DNA of 64,000 nt from an uncultured Selenomonadales bacterium (GTDB lineage: Bacteria; Bacillota; Negativicutes; DSM-1736; Dendrosporobacteraceae). The notes beneath the pieces are model-generated. The model was not told where the DNA came from, searched no databases, and saw nothing but the letters and a program-made list of their open reading frames with translations. This document shows positions 1-8,383 of this stretch, piece by piece. The translations under genes and the position numbers were made by a program. Every line of letters starts with the position of its first letter. Position 1 is the first letter of the stretch. The stretch is taken from contig CAMJML010000001.1 of assembly GCA_946407015.1 (NCBI GenBank), positions 186,001-250,000 on the forward strand. The letters run 5' to 3'.

Positions 1-1581
1 CGAGGTCAGATTTTCACTTTCGGTATCCAGGTTGTTAATGGTACTTTCCAGCCTGTTTTGAACAGCTCCCAGATTCGAGCGCTCTGCGGAGACTTTCTTA
101 ATCGCGGCATCAATAGAGGTAATTGCGGTGGTCGCACTGCTGGCTGAAGTCAGATCAATACCGGTCGTCGAAGTGCTGCCCGCAACACCAAGTGCATTGG
201 CATCCATATCGCTAATGGAGACAGTCATGGTTTGATTGGAGTTGGCACCAACCTGGAATGTTAACGCGTTGGAGGCATCCACATCTACGTTTGCTGTTGC
301 CACAGGAATGAGGTCAAGAGCATCCTGGGCATCGGTCAAGTCGGTGTAAAGATCCATTAGAGCGGTATCGCTATTTGCCGTATCTTGAGCCGTCAGGGCC
401 GTAGTTAAGGCACTTTCAGCCGCAGTATAGGCGCTTGTACCTTTGGTGGCTGAAGCTAAGGTATTGTAAAGATCGGTCAAAGCGGTATCGCCATTTGTGG
501 CATCCTGGGTAGCCAAAGCCGAGGTTAAAGCGGTTGTTGCCGCACTAACGGCTGAGATGGCAGTAGAATTTGTCGTTTCGTAGGAACTGTAAAGAGCGGA
601 CAATGCTTTGTCATCCCCGGTTACGGTCAGGCCAAACGCTGTTAAGGTATTGCCGTCGGCGGTTGCAATCGCACCGTTGATGGTACCGGCGGCATCAGTG
701 CCTGCCACGGTTACGCTGGTAGCGGTTGTGCTGCTGGTGGCATTGAACAATCCGGTTAAGGTTGCATTATCGGCTGCCAGAGTAATTTCTGAATCGCTGC
801 CGTAGCTTTCTTCTGTCAGCTTGATATAGTAGTTGCCGGCAGTTGTGGTATCCAGCGTAGCCGATACACCGGTAGTATCGCTTTGGGCATTGATTTTTTC
901 TAATACCCCTTCTATCGTGTCACCAGACGCAATGGTAATCGTCGTTCCATTAATCGTGATATCACCGGCAAAGGCCGAAGCCGAATCTGTGGAGGCTGCA
1001 ATTCCTGTTGTCGAGGTTTCCAGCCCGGTCGTAGCCTGAGTGGCAACAGCCGTATAATTTACCGTATAGGTGCCTGTGGCAGTATTGTTGCCGGCGACAG
1101 TGGCTGAAGCGACAATGGCTGCCGAATTTGTACCCGACACGGCTGTGCTGGAGCCGCTGTCACCATTGAGTAGTTTTTTGGTGTTATATTCGGTGTCATT
1201 GGAAATACGGTCTATTTCCTGACGAAGCTGATCGACTTCATCCTGAATCGATTCGCGGTCATCGTCAGTTAGCGTATCGGATGAGGCTTGTACCGCCAGT
1301 TCACGCATACGCTTAAGAATTGAAGTGGTTTCGTCCAGAGCGCCGTCGGCTGTCTGGACCAATGAGATGGCATCCTGTGAGTTGCTGCTGGCTTGATCCA
1401 GCCCTTGAATCTGGCTGCGCATTTTTTCAGAGATGGCCAATCCGGCTGCATTATCGGCTGCGCTGTTGATGGAATAGCCAGAGGATAGTTTGGCCAGCGA
1501 TGAATTCATCAGGGATGTGTTTTTGTTTAACTGATTGGTCGTGTTTAATGCGGACATGTTTGTACTGATTACCATTGACAT
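1..1581 (-). CDS. hag: Flagellin, large, 3' end cut by the window edge
   Basis: Structural subunit of the flagellar filament, exported through the flagellar apparatus. The N-terminal D0/D1 part is canonical: it begins MSMVISTNMSALN and contains LSSGYSINSAADNAAGLAIS and later MRELAVQASS. The last visible residues (TINNLDTESENLTS) are the start of the C-terminal D1 helix, so only about 45 residues are missing beyond the left edge. Between them lies a very long Thr/Ala/Ser/Asp-rich variable region (roughly residues 150-470), which contains a 40-residue duplication, so the protein is well above the size of a minimal flagellin. The ATG at 1581 is preceded by AAGGAGGAGT at a normal distance. It is transcribed divergently from the response regulator at 1975. 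The family assignment is certain; the symbol follows Firmicutes use (fliC elsewhere). Confidence 0.95.
   Translation of the reverse strand, partial: MSMVISTNMSALNTTNQLNKNTSLMNSSLAKLSSGYSINSAADNAAGLAISEKMRSQIQGLDQASSNSQDAISLVQTADGALDETTSILKRMRELAVQASSDTLTDDDRESIQDEVDQLRQEIDRISNDTEYNTKKLLNGDSGSSTAVSGTNSAAIVASATVAGNNTATGTYTVNYTAVATQATTGLETSTTGIAASTDSASAFAGDITINGTTITIASGDTIEGVLEKINAQSDTTGVSATLDTTTAGNYYIKLTEESYGSDSEITLAADNATLTGLFNATSSTTATSVTVAGTDAAGTINGAIATADGNTLTAFGLTVTGDDKALSALYSSYETTNSTAISAVSAATTALTSALATQDATNGDTALTDLYNTLASATKGTSAYTAAESALTTALTAQDTANSDTALMDLYTDLTDAQDALDLIPVATANVDVDASNALTFQVGANSNQTMTVSISDMDANALGVAGSTSTTGIDLTSASSATTAITSIDAAIKKVSAERSNLGAVQNRLESTINNLDTESENLTS
361..600 (-). repeat. 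40-codon tandem duplication inside the flagellin variable region
   Basis: Two units of 120 bp (about 361-480 and 481-600) are clearly related at both DNA and protein level. The protein motif ALTSALATQDATNGDTALTD recurs 40 residues later as ALTTALTAQDTANSDTALMD, each followed by LY..L. The period is an exact multiple of three, so the reading frame is kept. Confidence 0.8.
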
Positions 1582-1599
1582 AAAGACTCCTCCTTGATA

Positions 1600-1740
1600 T
1601 TGGGAAAAATTTAGCTTCCGTGCACCATTTGTTAGATCTTCGCCGAATGGGCGGCTTTCTAACTAAGCCTTTGAATGCTTTCTCGCATCGTTACCTGGGC
1701 AGGCCCTCCTTTCTTTAGGTTCTAATCTTTTTGTCGGGGT
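1600..1740 (-). promoter_or_regulatory. Structured 5' leader of the flagellin mRNA with a probable pseudoknot
   Basis: Read on the minus strand, the leader holds several short hairpins in a row. One is ATGC/GCAT with loop GAGAAA (1675-1688). The next is GGCTT/AAGCC (1653-1669), whose loop contains GTTAGA. A third is GCC/GGC (1642-1652). The GTTAGA in the second loop (1658-1663) is fully complementary to TCTAAC at 1631-1636, which would form a 6-bp pseudoknot closing over the third hairpin. Several GGA motifs, including one in the ribosome site, are possible CsrA contacts, since CsrA represses hag translation in Bacillus. I cannot match it to a named riboswitch class. Confidence 0.5.
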
Positions 1741-1764
1741 TAAATATTAAAAAAACATTTAGTC

Positions 1765-1791
1765 TTGCCAACATTATGATGTTTTTGGCAA
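1765..1791. promoter_or_regulatory. Inverted repeat TTGCCAA-N13-TTGGCAA in the divergent intergenic region
   Basis: Perfect 7-bp arms lie 20 bp apart start to start, about two helical turns, with an inner CAT/ATG pair. The site lies between the divergent flagellin leader and the response-regulator gene, in otherwise AT-rich DNA (1740-1930) where I see no gene. This position and spacing suit a dimeric regulator; which one is unknown. Confidence 0.4.
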
Positions 1792-1974
1792 ATATTTTTT
1801 AAATAAGCACTAAAAGGGCTTTAAAAAGGTGTTTTATAAGCAGATTAAATAAAAAATAAACAAAACAGGCCAAAATTAAATAAAAATTAAATAATTGCAT
1901 GGCACAATTAAACTACAGATGTGTCCACGGAAGGATAATTTAACGCAGGAGTGTGATCTCAAAGGGTGGATTAA

Positions 1975-2643
1975 ATGAATGTACTGTTAGTAGAAGATGA
2001 GCGCAATTTAGCGGATGCATTATCGAGTTTATTGAAAAAGAATGGCTTTGTTGTTGATGTCGCAATGGACGGCAATACAGGCATCGACATGGCTTGCACG
2101 GAGATCTATGATGTCATCATTTTAGATCGCATGCTGCCCTATTTAGATGGTATATCGCTGTTGAAAAAATTTCGCAGTCTGGGGTACCAGACTCCGGTGC
2201 TTTTCCTAACCGCTAAAGATACTCCTAAAGACCGGGTGGAAGGGTTAAATGCCGGAGCCGACGATTATTTGATCAAACCATTTTCGACGGTGGAATTGAT
2301 AGCCAGGCTTCATGCACTGACCCGTCGCAGAAACAAAGAGTTTGTGAATCATATTTTGACAGTTGATGATATGATGTTTGATCCTCAACGCGCTCAGGTT
2401 ACTAAAAAAGGCAAAGTTATTCACTTGACATTGAAAGAGTCACAACTATTAGAACTGTTAATCCGTAATTACGGGCAGGTGGTGACCAAGCAAAGAATTA
2501 TTGAAAAGGTATGGGGATATAATTCCGATGCCGTAGAAAGTACGATTAATATTTATGTGCATTATTTACGGAAAAAAATTAAACTTTCAAATTTAAAAAC
2601 GGTTCGGGGAGTTGGTTATTATCTAAAGAAAATGAATGCATAG
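1975..2643 (+). CDS. OmpR/PhoB-family response regulator without an adjacent kinase
   Basis: DNA-binding response regulator of a two-component system. The receiver domain (about residues 1-115) shows the acidic pair E7/D8, phosphoacceptor D51 in IILDRMLP, T79 in LFLTAKD and K101 in LIKPF. The C-terminal winged helix (about 125-220) has the OmpR-type LTLKESQLLELL and the recognition region ending in VRGVGYYL. The length of 222 residues is normal. The ATG follows AAAGGGTGG. No histidine kinase lies next to it, and a strong terminator follows directly, so it is transcribed alone. The divergent flagellin suggests, but does not show, a motility link. Confidence 0.9.
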   Translation: MNVLLVEDERNLADALSSLLKKNGFVVDVAMDGNTGIDMACTEIYDVIILDRMLPYLDGISLLKKFRSLGYQTPVLFLTAKDTPKDRVEGLNAGADDYLIKPFSTVELIARLHALTRRRNKEFVNHILTVDDMMFDPQRAQVTKKGKVIHLTLKESQLLELLIRNYGQVVTKQRIIEKVWGYNSDAVESTINIYVHYLRKKIKLSNLKTVRGVGYYLKKMNA

Positions 2644-2656
2644 GTGATTGATTAAT

Positions 2657-2690
2657 AAAAGTGCTGTCTTTTTTACAAGACAGCACTTTT
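2657..2690 (+). terminator. Rho-independent terminator after the response regulator
   Basis: An AAAAGTGCTGTCTT / AAGACAGCACTTTT stem with a short TTTTAC loop ends in a T run. Confidence 0.9.
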
Positions 2691-2806
2691 ATCATTACGG
2701 TGGGAAAGGGAAGGCATCTATTGTTCTTGGATAAGTTAATTTACAGAAGATTGGCTGTATTTTGTGCAATGGGGGAAAACAATTTAGGTCATTTTGAAAA
2801 CAATAG

Positions 2807-2836
2807 ATGACAGTTGTGGACGAATTATATTATAAT
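2807..2836 (+). promoter_or_regulatory. Sigma-A-type promoter for ilvBN
   Basis: The -35 ATGACA (2807-2812) is followed by an 18-bp spacer and a consensus -10 TATAAT (2831-2836). The expected transcript start near 2843 rules out the upstream in-frame ATG at 2814 as the ilvB start. The leader is only about 30 nt, so no attenuator fits. Confidence 0.65.
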
Positions 2837-2873
2837 ACTGAGAAAAGGGTCAAGAAGTAAAGGAGGACCTGTG

Positions 2874-4565
2874 GTGGAAATGATAGGAGCTCAGGCGGTC
2901 ATTGAAAGCCTGAAAAATGAAGGCGTGGAAGTGGTTTTTGGTTATCCGGGCGGAGCGGTGTTAACACTGTATGATGCCTTATATAAAGCGGAGTTTCCCC
3001 ATGTATTGGCCCGTCATGAACAAGGAGCGGTGCATGCGGCCGACGGTTATGCCCGGGCTACCGGCAAGGTGGGCGTATGTTTTGCCACCTCGGGGCCAGG
3101 GGGAACCAATCTGATTACCGGTATTGCTACCGCCTACATGGATTCGGTGCCGCTGGTCGCCATCACCGGTCAGGTCGGAGTCTCGCTGATTGGCAAGGAT
3201 TCCTTCCAGGAAGCTGATATTTGCGGCATTACCACACCCATTACCAAGCATAACTATCTGGTTAAAAAAGTTCAGGATTTACCACGCGTGTTAAAAGAAG
3301 CGTTTCATATTGCCCGTACCGGTCGTCCGGGACCGGTCGTGATCGATATCTCCAAAGATGTCTTTAATGCAACCATCGACTACCATTATCCGGATGAAGT
3401 CAAGCTGCGCGGCTACCGCGATAGTGCTACCGGACAGCCGGCTGAGGTTGCCGCCGTAGCTGCCGAATTGAAACAGGCTGAGAAACCGCTCATTTTTGTT
3501 GGCGGTGGGGTCAATATCTCGGATACATCGGCGGATTTGCGTCAGTTGATCGCGATGACCGGAGTGCCGGTTATTACCAGCCTGATGGGGCTGGGCTGTA
3601 TTCCGGACCAGGCTGCTGAAAATCTCGGTATGGTCGGCATGCATGGGACCTATGCAGCCAATATGGCGACCACCGAATGTGATCTCCTGGTCGGTATTGG
3701 CGTTCGTTTTGATGACCGGGTTACCGGCTTGGTCCAGGAGTTTGCTCCGAAAGCCAAGATTGTTCACTTCGATATCGATCCGGCCGAAATCAATAAAAAT
3801 GTGCGCGTCGATTTGAAGGTGGTCGGTGATTTGAAATGGTCGCTGCCGGCCCTCAGTGAGCAGCTTGCGGCTGACTCAACCATTGGCTGGCAGGAGCGGC
3901 TGGCACCCTGGCGGCAGCAGGTTTATGGCTGGAAGCAGGATAAACCGCTGATTTATCAAAAGTCGGACACCACTATCATGCCGCAGCAGGTCATCGAGAT
4001 GGTAAGCCGTCTGACTCAGAGCGATGCGATTATTGTGACCGATGTCGGACAGCATCAAATGTGGACGGCCCAGTTTTATCAATTCCGCGCGCCGCGTACC
4101 CTCCTGACTTCAGGCGGGCTGGGAACGATGGGCTATGGGCTGCCGGCAGCGATTGGCGCCCAGGTTGGCCAGCCGGATAAAACGGTGGTGCTGATTACCG
4201 GTGACGGCAGTATTATGATGAACTGTCAGGAATTTGCTACTGCCGCCAACAATGGCTTCCCGGTTAAAACCATTGTCATGAACAACCAGGTATTGGGGAT
4301 GGTCACGCAATGGCAGCGCATGTTTTATGGGGAGCGTTATTCGCAGTCCAAGCTGCAGGGCCGGACTGATTTTGTCAAATTAGCCGAGGCAATGGGGGCT
4401 GCCGGGTTTAGAATTACTGAACCGGCGGAATTGGAATCCGTTTTGCGGCAGGCCTTGGCGACCGAGGGACCGGTGCTGGTCGATGTCCAGTTGCCTGAGG
4501 TTGAGGATGTCCTGCCCATGGTTCCGGCAGGGGGCCGCTTAGATCAAATGATACTTGGAGGTTAA
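2874..4565 (+). CDS. ilvB: Acetolactate synthase large (catalytic) subunit
   Basis: Thiamine-diphosphate enzyme that condenses two pyruvates, or pyruvate with 2-oxobutyrate, in branched-chain amino-acid synthesis. Recognisable parts are the N-terminal FGYPGGAVLTLYDAL, the catalytic glutamate in ARHEQGAVHAADGYARATG, the FAD-associated centre with VRFDDRVTG, and the C-terminal GDGSIMMN diphosphate/metal motif. I chose the GTG at 2874, seven bases after AGGAGG; GTG 2871 and ATG 2880 are alternatives. This gives 563 residues, normal for the family. It is followed three bases later by the regulatory subunit. ilvC, ilvD and leu genes are not next to it. Confidence 0.95.
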   Translation: MEMIGAQAVIESLKNEGVEVVFGYPGGAVLTLYDALYKAEFPHVLARHEQGAVHAADGYARATGKVGVCFATSGPGGTNLITGIATAYMDSVPLVAITGQVGVSLIGKDSFQEADICGITTPITKHNYLVKKVQDLPRVLKEAFHIARTGRPGPVVIDISKDVFNATIDYHYPDEVKLRGYRDSATGQPAEVAAVAAELKQAEKPLIFVGGGVNISDTSADLRQLIAMTGVPVITSLMGLGCIPDQAAENLGMVGMHGTYAANMATTECDLLVGIGVRFDDRVTGLVQEFAPKAKIVHFDIDPAEINKNVRVDLKVVGDLKWSLPALSEQLAADSTIGWQERLAPWRQQVYGWKQDKPLIYQKSDTTIMPQQVIEMVSRLTQSDAIIVTDVGQHQMWTAQFYQFRAPRTLLTSGGLGTMGYGLPAAIGAQVGQPDKTVVLITGDGSIMMNCQEFATAANNGFPVKTIVMNNQVLGMVTQWQRMFYGERYSQSKLQGRTDFVKLAEAMGAAGFRITEPAELESVLRQALATEGPVLVDVQLPEVEDVLPMVPAGGRLDQMILGG

Positions 4566-4568
4566 CCG

Positions 4569-5075
4569 ATGAAATATACATTAGCCGTCCTGGTTGAGAA
4601 CCGACCCGGCGTACTCACTCATATATCGGGGCTGATCAGCCGCCGGGCTTTTAATATCGAAAGTATCGCCGCCGGCCATTCGGAGGAAACCGATACGACC
4701 CGGATTACCATTGATGTCGAAGTGGATGATGAAATCGGGCTGGAGCAAGTAGTCAATCAGTTGTCCAAGCTGATTGATGTCATTAAAATTGTCAATCTGA
4801 CCCATGTGGATCCGATTCAGCGGGAATTAGTGCTGATCAAGGTCCGGGCCAATCCGGTTACCCGTGCCGATATTGTCAATATTGTGGATATTTTTCGGGC
4901 CAAGATCGTGGATGTCAATCGCGAGACCATGGTCGTTGAATTGACCGGAGAACAATCCAAGATCGATGCCCTGTGTGAAGTGCTCAGGGATTATGAAATT
5001 ATTGAAATTGCCCGGACAGGGAAAATTGCCTTGTCGCGGGGGCCGATTGCGGCCAAGGACATGGAGCAGGGCTGA
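4569..5075 (+). CDS. ilvN: Acetolactate synthase small (regulatory) subunit
   Basis: Regulatory partner of IlvB that confers valine feedback. An N-terminal ACT domain (LAVLVENRPGVLTHISGLI, about residues 5-75) is followed by the ALS_ss_C domain, ending in YEIIEIARTGKIALSRG. At 168 residues it has the length of the IlvH/long IlvN type. The ATG follows GGAGG at the end of ilvB, and a strong terminator closes the two-gene operon. Confidence 0.95.
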   Translation: MKYTLAVLVENRPGVLTHISGLISRRAFNIESIAAGHSEETDTTRITIDVEVDDEIGLEQVVNQLSKLIDVIKIVNLTHVDPIQRELVLIKVRANPVTRADIVNIVDIFRAKIVDVNRETMVVELTGEQSKIDALCEVLRDYEIIEIARTGKIALSRGPIAAKDMEQG

Positions 5076-5100
5076 CCGGTTCTTTGCCTGCCGTTTTTCA

Positions 5101-5137
5101 AAGGATTCAGGGACTTTGTCTCTGAATCCTTTTTTTT
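5101..5137 (+). terminator. Terminator of ilvBN
   Basis: A 14-bp stem (AAGGATTCAGGGAC with GTCTCTGAATCCTT, one G-U pair) with a TTT loop is followed by a T run. Confidence 0.9.
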
Positions 5138-5290
5138 GTTTTTAAGTGAAAATGCAGCGTCCTATTACGAAAAGGTGATTGAATCAACTGTTTTGACATG
5201 ACAGAAAGGGTAAATGGTAGCGTGAGCGACCTGGATGAATGCTTGTCAACACCAAGCAGATTTTGTCAGGTTTTTCGCTAAATTTGGACT

Positions 5291-5336
5291 TTGCAAAGCA
5301 GTCGGAATATCAGTATATTTAAATAATCAGATATTC
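5291..5336 (+). promoter_or_regulatory. hyf operon promoter with an overlapping inverted repeat
   Basis: The -35 TTGCAA (5291-5296), a 17-bp spacer and the -10 TATATT (5314-5319) predict a start near 5326. The perfect inverted repeat GAATATC (5305-5311) / GATATTC (5330-5336) straddles the -10 and the start site, as repressor operators do. AT-rich inverted repeats of this kind are typical ArsR/SmtB targets, and an ArsR-type gene ends the operon. The binding partner is inferred. The rest of 5139-5290 shows no gene. Confidence 0.55.
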
Positions 5337-5363
5337 AATAATACGCATATTGGAGGGTTCGGA

Positions 5364-7388
5364 ATGAGTGTTGCAGACCTGGCAGCCATCTGGTTTCTAG
5401 CAGCTTTAAGCTGGCTGTTGATTGGCAGTATTACCCCGCTCTTGACTGCCGGGCATCAGCCGATTGCCAAGCGGCTGGCTCATGGCAGTGCCTGTCTGGG
5501 CGGGCTGTGCGGCAGCCTTGCAGCCATCCTGGTGCTGGTTTCTCAGACTACCTTGGTCCTAACGGCCTGGCGGATTATGCCGGGTTTGGTCTGGCGGTTT
5601 CAGGTAGATGCCTTATCGGCGTTTTTTTTGCTGGTGATTTCTGTGGTTCTGGTGGCTGTCGCTGTTTATTCAGACGGCTATGTCAGAAAATATGAACAGA
5701 AGAAAAATGTGGCCTATCTGGGCGCTTTGTTGAACGGGTTTGCACTGTCCATGATGGCCGTAGTCACCGTGACCAGCTCGGTAACCTTTTTAATTGCCTG
5801 GGAAGTGATGTCGCTGATTTCCTTCCTGCTGGTCATGTTTGAACATGAGAAGGAACAGGTGCGGACAGCGGGCTATATTTATTTTGTCATGACCCATATC
5901 GCAACGGCCTTTATTATTTTATCTTTTTTGATCATGTTCGGTTTTACCGACAGCATTGAATTTATGGTGTATCAGCAGCAACTGATGCAATTGCCGGACG
6001 GGATTAAGAATATGATCTTTTTGATGTGCCTGATCGGCTTTGGTACCAAAGCCGGGGTGATTCCCTTGCATATTTGGCTGCCCCGGGCGCATCCGGTAGC
6101 TCCTAGCTCAATTTCGGCCTTGATGTCGGCTGTCATGATTAAAACAGCTATCTATGGTCTAATGCGGATTTTAGTGGACTTCTTTGGCGGCGGGCCGGCC
6201 TGGTGGGGGCAGGTGCTGCTGGCGGCAGGCATTCTATCGGCCATATGGGGCATTTTATTGGCTTTGGCGGAAAATGATATCAAACGCTTCCTGGCATACA
6301 GCAGTACCGAGAATATCGGGATTATTCTGGCCGGTCTGGGGACGGCACTGATTTTTAAGGCCTCTGAACAGCCGGTGATGGCTTCCCTGGCTCTTACAGC
6401 CGCACTCTTTCACATTCTAAGCCATGCCTGGTTCAAAGGCTTGCTGTTTATGGGGGCCGGCTCGGTTCTTTATGCCACTCATACCAAGAATATTAACGAA
6501 TTAGGCGGTTTGATCCGGAAAATGCCCTGGACGGCAGCTCTCTTTTTAGTGGGCGGCATGGCACTGGCCGCCTTGCCGCCGTTTAGCGGCCTGATCAGTG
6601 AATGGCTGATTTTGCAGTCGCTGCTGCACTTGACTTTTGACAGCAGCGGCTTTTGGCTGAAAATCGCCGGGGCTTTGGCGCTGGCGCTGCTGGCGTTAAC
6701 AGGGGCTTTTGCTGCCGGTGGGATTGTCAAACAGTTCGGAACCGCTTTTCTGGCCATGCCTCGGACCCAAGCCGCCGAGCAAGCAACCGAAGTGCCTCGC
6801 AGCATGCGTCTGGGGATGGCTATCCTGGCTATTTTGCTGGTGGTTGGCGGCTTGTGGCCGTCCGGCATTCTGCAGTTGACCGGCAGTGTGACGAACCGTT
6901 ATTTTGGCCAGCTGGACGGGACCCGTTTATTATGGCAGCCGGTGAGCACCGTGACGGGCGGGGCTGCTGACATGACGGTACTGGCCGGTGTCTTTATCCT
7001 CTCGGCTGTTTTGTTATTCGGCCTGCTGCGCTGGAAATTTGGCCGCGGTACCGTCGTGGTTGATGAAACCTGGAATTGCGGCACTCCGCTTACTCCCAGT
7101 ATGGAGTATACCGGGACATCCTACTCGCATCCGGTTTTGATGATTTTTCAAAACATGCTGGGGATTAACCGGCAGGTTGCGGTTGAACGCGAATACCCTT
7201 ATTACCCGAAAAAAATTTCTCATCGGCTGCAGGTGCAGGCCAATATGGAAGCCTATTTGTATAAGCCTCTGATTGCTGCCATGCTGGCGCTTTCCCAGCG
7301 CATCCGGACAATTCAAAACGGCAATTTGCAGAACTATCTGGCCTATATGGTCGGAGCGCTGGTCATTGCTTTAATTTGGTCAAGGTAG
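5364..7388 (+). CDS. hyfB: Hydrogenase-4 component B, antiporter-like membrane subunit
   Basis: Large polytopic membrane protein of the NuoL/MrpA-like proton-translocating family, in the HyfB/HycC subgroup. It anchors the group 4 [NiFe] hydrogenase and is thought to couple electron transfer to ion movement. Conserved stretches include VTFLIAWEVMSL, GFGTKAGVIPLHIWLPRAHP and a lysine-containing helix NDIKRFLAYSSTENIG. The C-terminal cytoplasmic part has WNCGTPLTPSMEYTGTSYSHP, seen in HyfB/HycC. The ATG at 5364 has TGGAGGG ahead of it and lies downstream of the predicted transcript start, giving 674 residues; upstream in-frame ATGs are therefore unlikely. It is first in the operon. Confidence 0.92.
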   Translation: MSVADLAAIWFLAALSWLLIGSITPLLTAGHQPIAKRLAHGSACLGGLCGSLAAILVLVSQTTLVLTAWRIMPGLVWRFQVDALSAFFLLVISVVLVAVAVYSDGYVRKYEQKKNVAYLGALLNGFALSMMAVVTVTSSVTFLIAWEVMSLISFLLVMFEHEKEQVRTAGYIYFVMTHIATAFIILSFLIMFGFTDSIEFMVYQQQLMQLPDGIKNMIFLMCLIGFGTKAGVIPLHIWLPRAHPVAPSSISALMSAVMIKTAIYGLMRILVDFFGGGPAWWGQVLLAAGILSAIWGILLALAENDIKRFLAYSSTENIGIILAGLGTALIFKASEQPVMASLALTAALFHILSHAWFKGLLFMGAGSVLYATHTKNINELGGLIRKMPWTAALFLVGGMALAALPPFSGLISEWLILQSLLHLTFDSSGFWLKIAGALALALLALTGAFAAGGIVKQFGTAFLAMPRTQAAEQATEVPRSMRLGMAILAILLVVGGLWPSGILQLTGSVTNRYFGQLDGTRLLWQPVSTVTGGAADMTVLAGVFILSAVLLFGLLRWKFGRGTVVVDETWNCGTPLTPSMEYTGTSYSHPVLMIFQNMLGINRQVAVEREYPYYPKKISHRLQVQANMEAYLYKPLIAAMLALSQRIRTIQNGNLQNYLAYMVGALVIALIWSR

Positions 7389-7396
7389 GTGGTCGC

Positions 7397-8338
7397 ATGC
7401 TGGAACAATTTTTATGGATAATCGGGCAGGGGTTGCTGGTTGCCCTGATGGCACCCTTGCTGCAAGGGGTGATCAAGAAGACTAAAGCCCGGCTGCAAAA
7501 CCGCCTGGGTGCTCCGATCCTGCAGCCCTATTATGATATCGTCAAATATTTACAAAAGGACGCCGTTATTTCGGATCAGGCCTCATGGCTGACCCGGGCA
7601 ACGCCTTATCTTGTTTTTTGCGTTATGCTGACGGCCGGCCTGCTTGTACCTACCCTTTGGGGGCAGGCACCACTGGGCATGGCCGGCGATTTAATCATTC
7701 TGGTTTATTTGTTTGCCGTAGCCCGCTTTATGACGGCTCTGACCGCGCTGGATGCCGGCAGCGCTTTTGGCGGGATGGGATCAAGCCGGGATATGGCCTT
7801 GTCGGCTATCGCCGAACCGGCTCTCTTTCTGGCTGCTGTAGCCGTACTGATTACAGGCGGAACCAGCAGACTGGGGGACATCATGGCTATTACCGTCCGG
7901 CAGGACTGGAATGTGCTTGATCCGGCCTACGGACTGGCCTGCCTGGCTATGCTCATCGTTGTGATTGCCGAAACAGGCCGGATTCCGGTGGATAATCCGG
8001 ATACCCATTTGGAGCTGACCATGATCCACGAAGGTATGCTGCTCGAATATTCGGGACGGTATCTTGGGCTGATGGTCTGGGCGGCCCAGATCAAACAGCT
8101 GTTGATTCTGACCTTATTGATTGACTTGTTTTTCCCCTGGGGGGTAGCCTTAACACCCGGCGTGTCCGGCCTTTTGGCTGCCGGAGCCGTTTATTTAGGC
8201 AAATTGCTGGTATTGGGCATTATACTGGCCTTGATCGAGACGGCTTATGCCAAAATGAGGCTGTTTCAGGTGCCCAGGTTGCTGGCTTCATCCATGCTGC
8301 TGTCGCTGCTGGCTATTATGGTCCGGATTGCGAAATAA
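7397..8338 (+). CDS. hyfC: Hydrogenase-4 component C, NuoH-like membrane subunit
   Basis: Polytopic subunit of the HycD/HyfC/EchB/NuoH family, the link between the hydrophilic arm and the membrane ion path. The cytoplasmic loop after helix 1 (KKTKARLQNRLGAPILQPYY) and the acidic loop with IPVDNPDTHLELTMIHE are diagnostic. The ATG at 7397 follows AGGTAGGTGG and gives 313 residues, normal for the family. It starts nine bases after the hyfB stop. Confidence 0.93.
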   Translation: MLEQFLWIIGQGLLVALMAPLLQGVIKKTKARLQNRLGAPILQPYYDIVKYLQKDAVISDQASWLTRATPYLVFCVMLTAGLLVPTLWGQAPLGMAGDLIILVYLFAVARFMTALTALDAGSAFGGMGSSRDMALSAIAEPALFLAAVAVLITGGTSRLGDIMAITVRQDWNVLDPAYGLACLAMLIVVIAETGRIPVDNPDTHLELTMIHEGMLLEYSGRYLGLMVWAAQIKQLLILTLLIDLFFPWGVALTPGVSGLLAAGAVYLGKLLVLGIILALIETAYAKMRLFQVPRLLASSMLLSLLAIMVRIAK

Positions 8339-8383
8339 TGCGTGTGATCAAATTTTCATTTGGCGATAGAAGGAGGGGTGGCT

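Noticed and set aside
1600-1740. c-di-GMP-I (GEMM) riboswitch before flagellin
   Set aside because: The expected ACGCAAAGC and tetraloop-receptor elements are not found; only general hairpins fit.
1730-1765. Sigma-28 (flagellar) promoter for flagellin on the minus strand
   Set aside because: A TAAA and a CCCGACAA box exist but are about four bases too far apart, so I do not call it.
2979-3767. Long antisense frames within ilvB
   Set aside because: They mirror the codon structure of ilvB and lack ribosome sites; the same applies to antisense frames in hyf, dld, nuo and RND genes.
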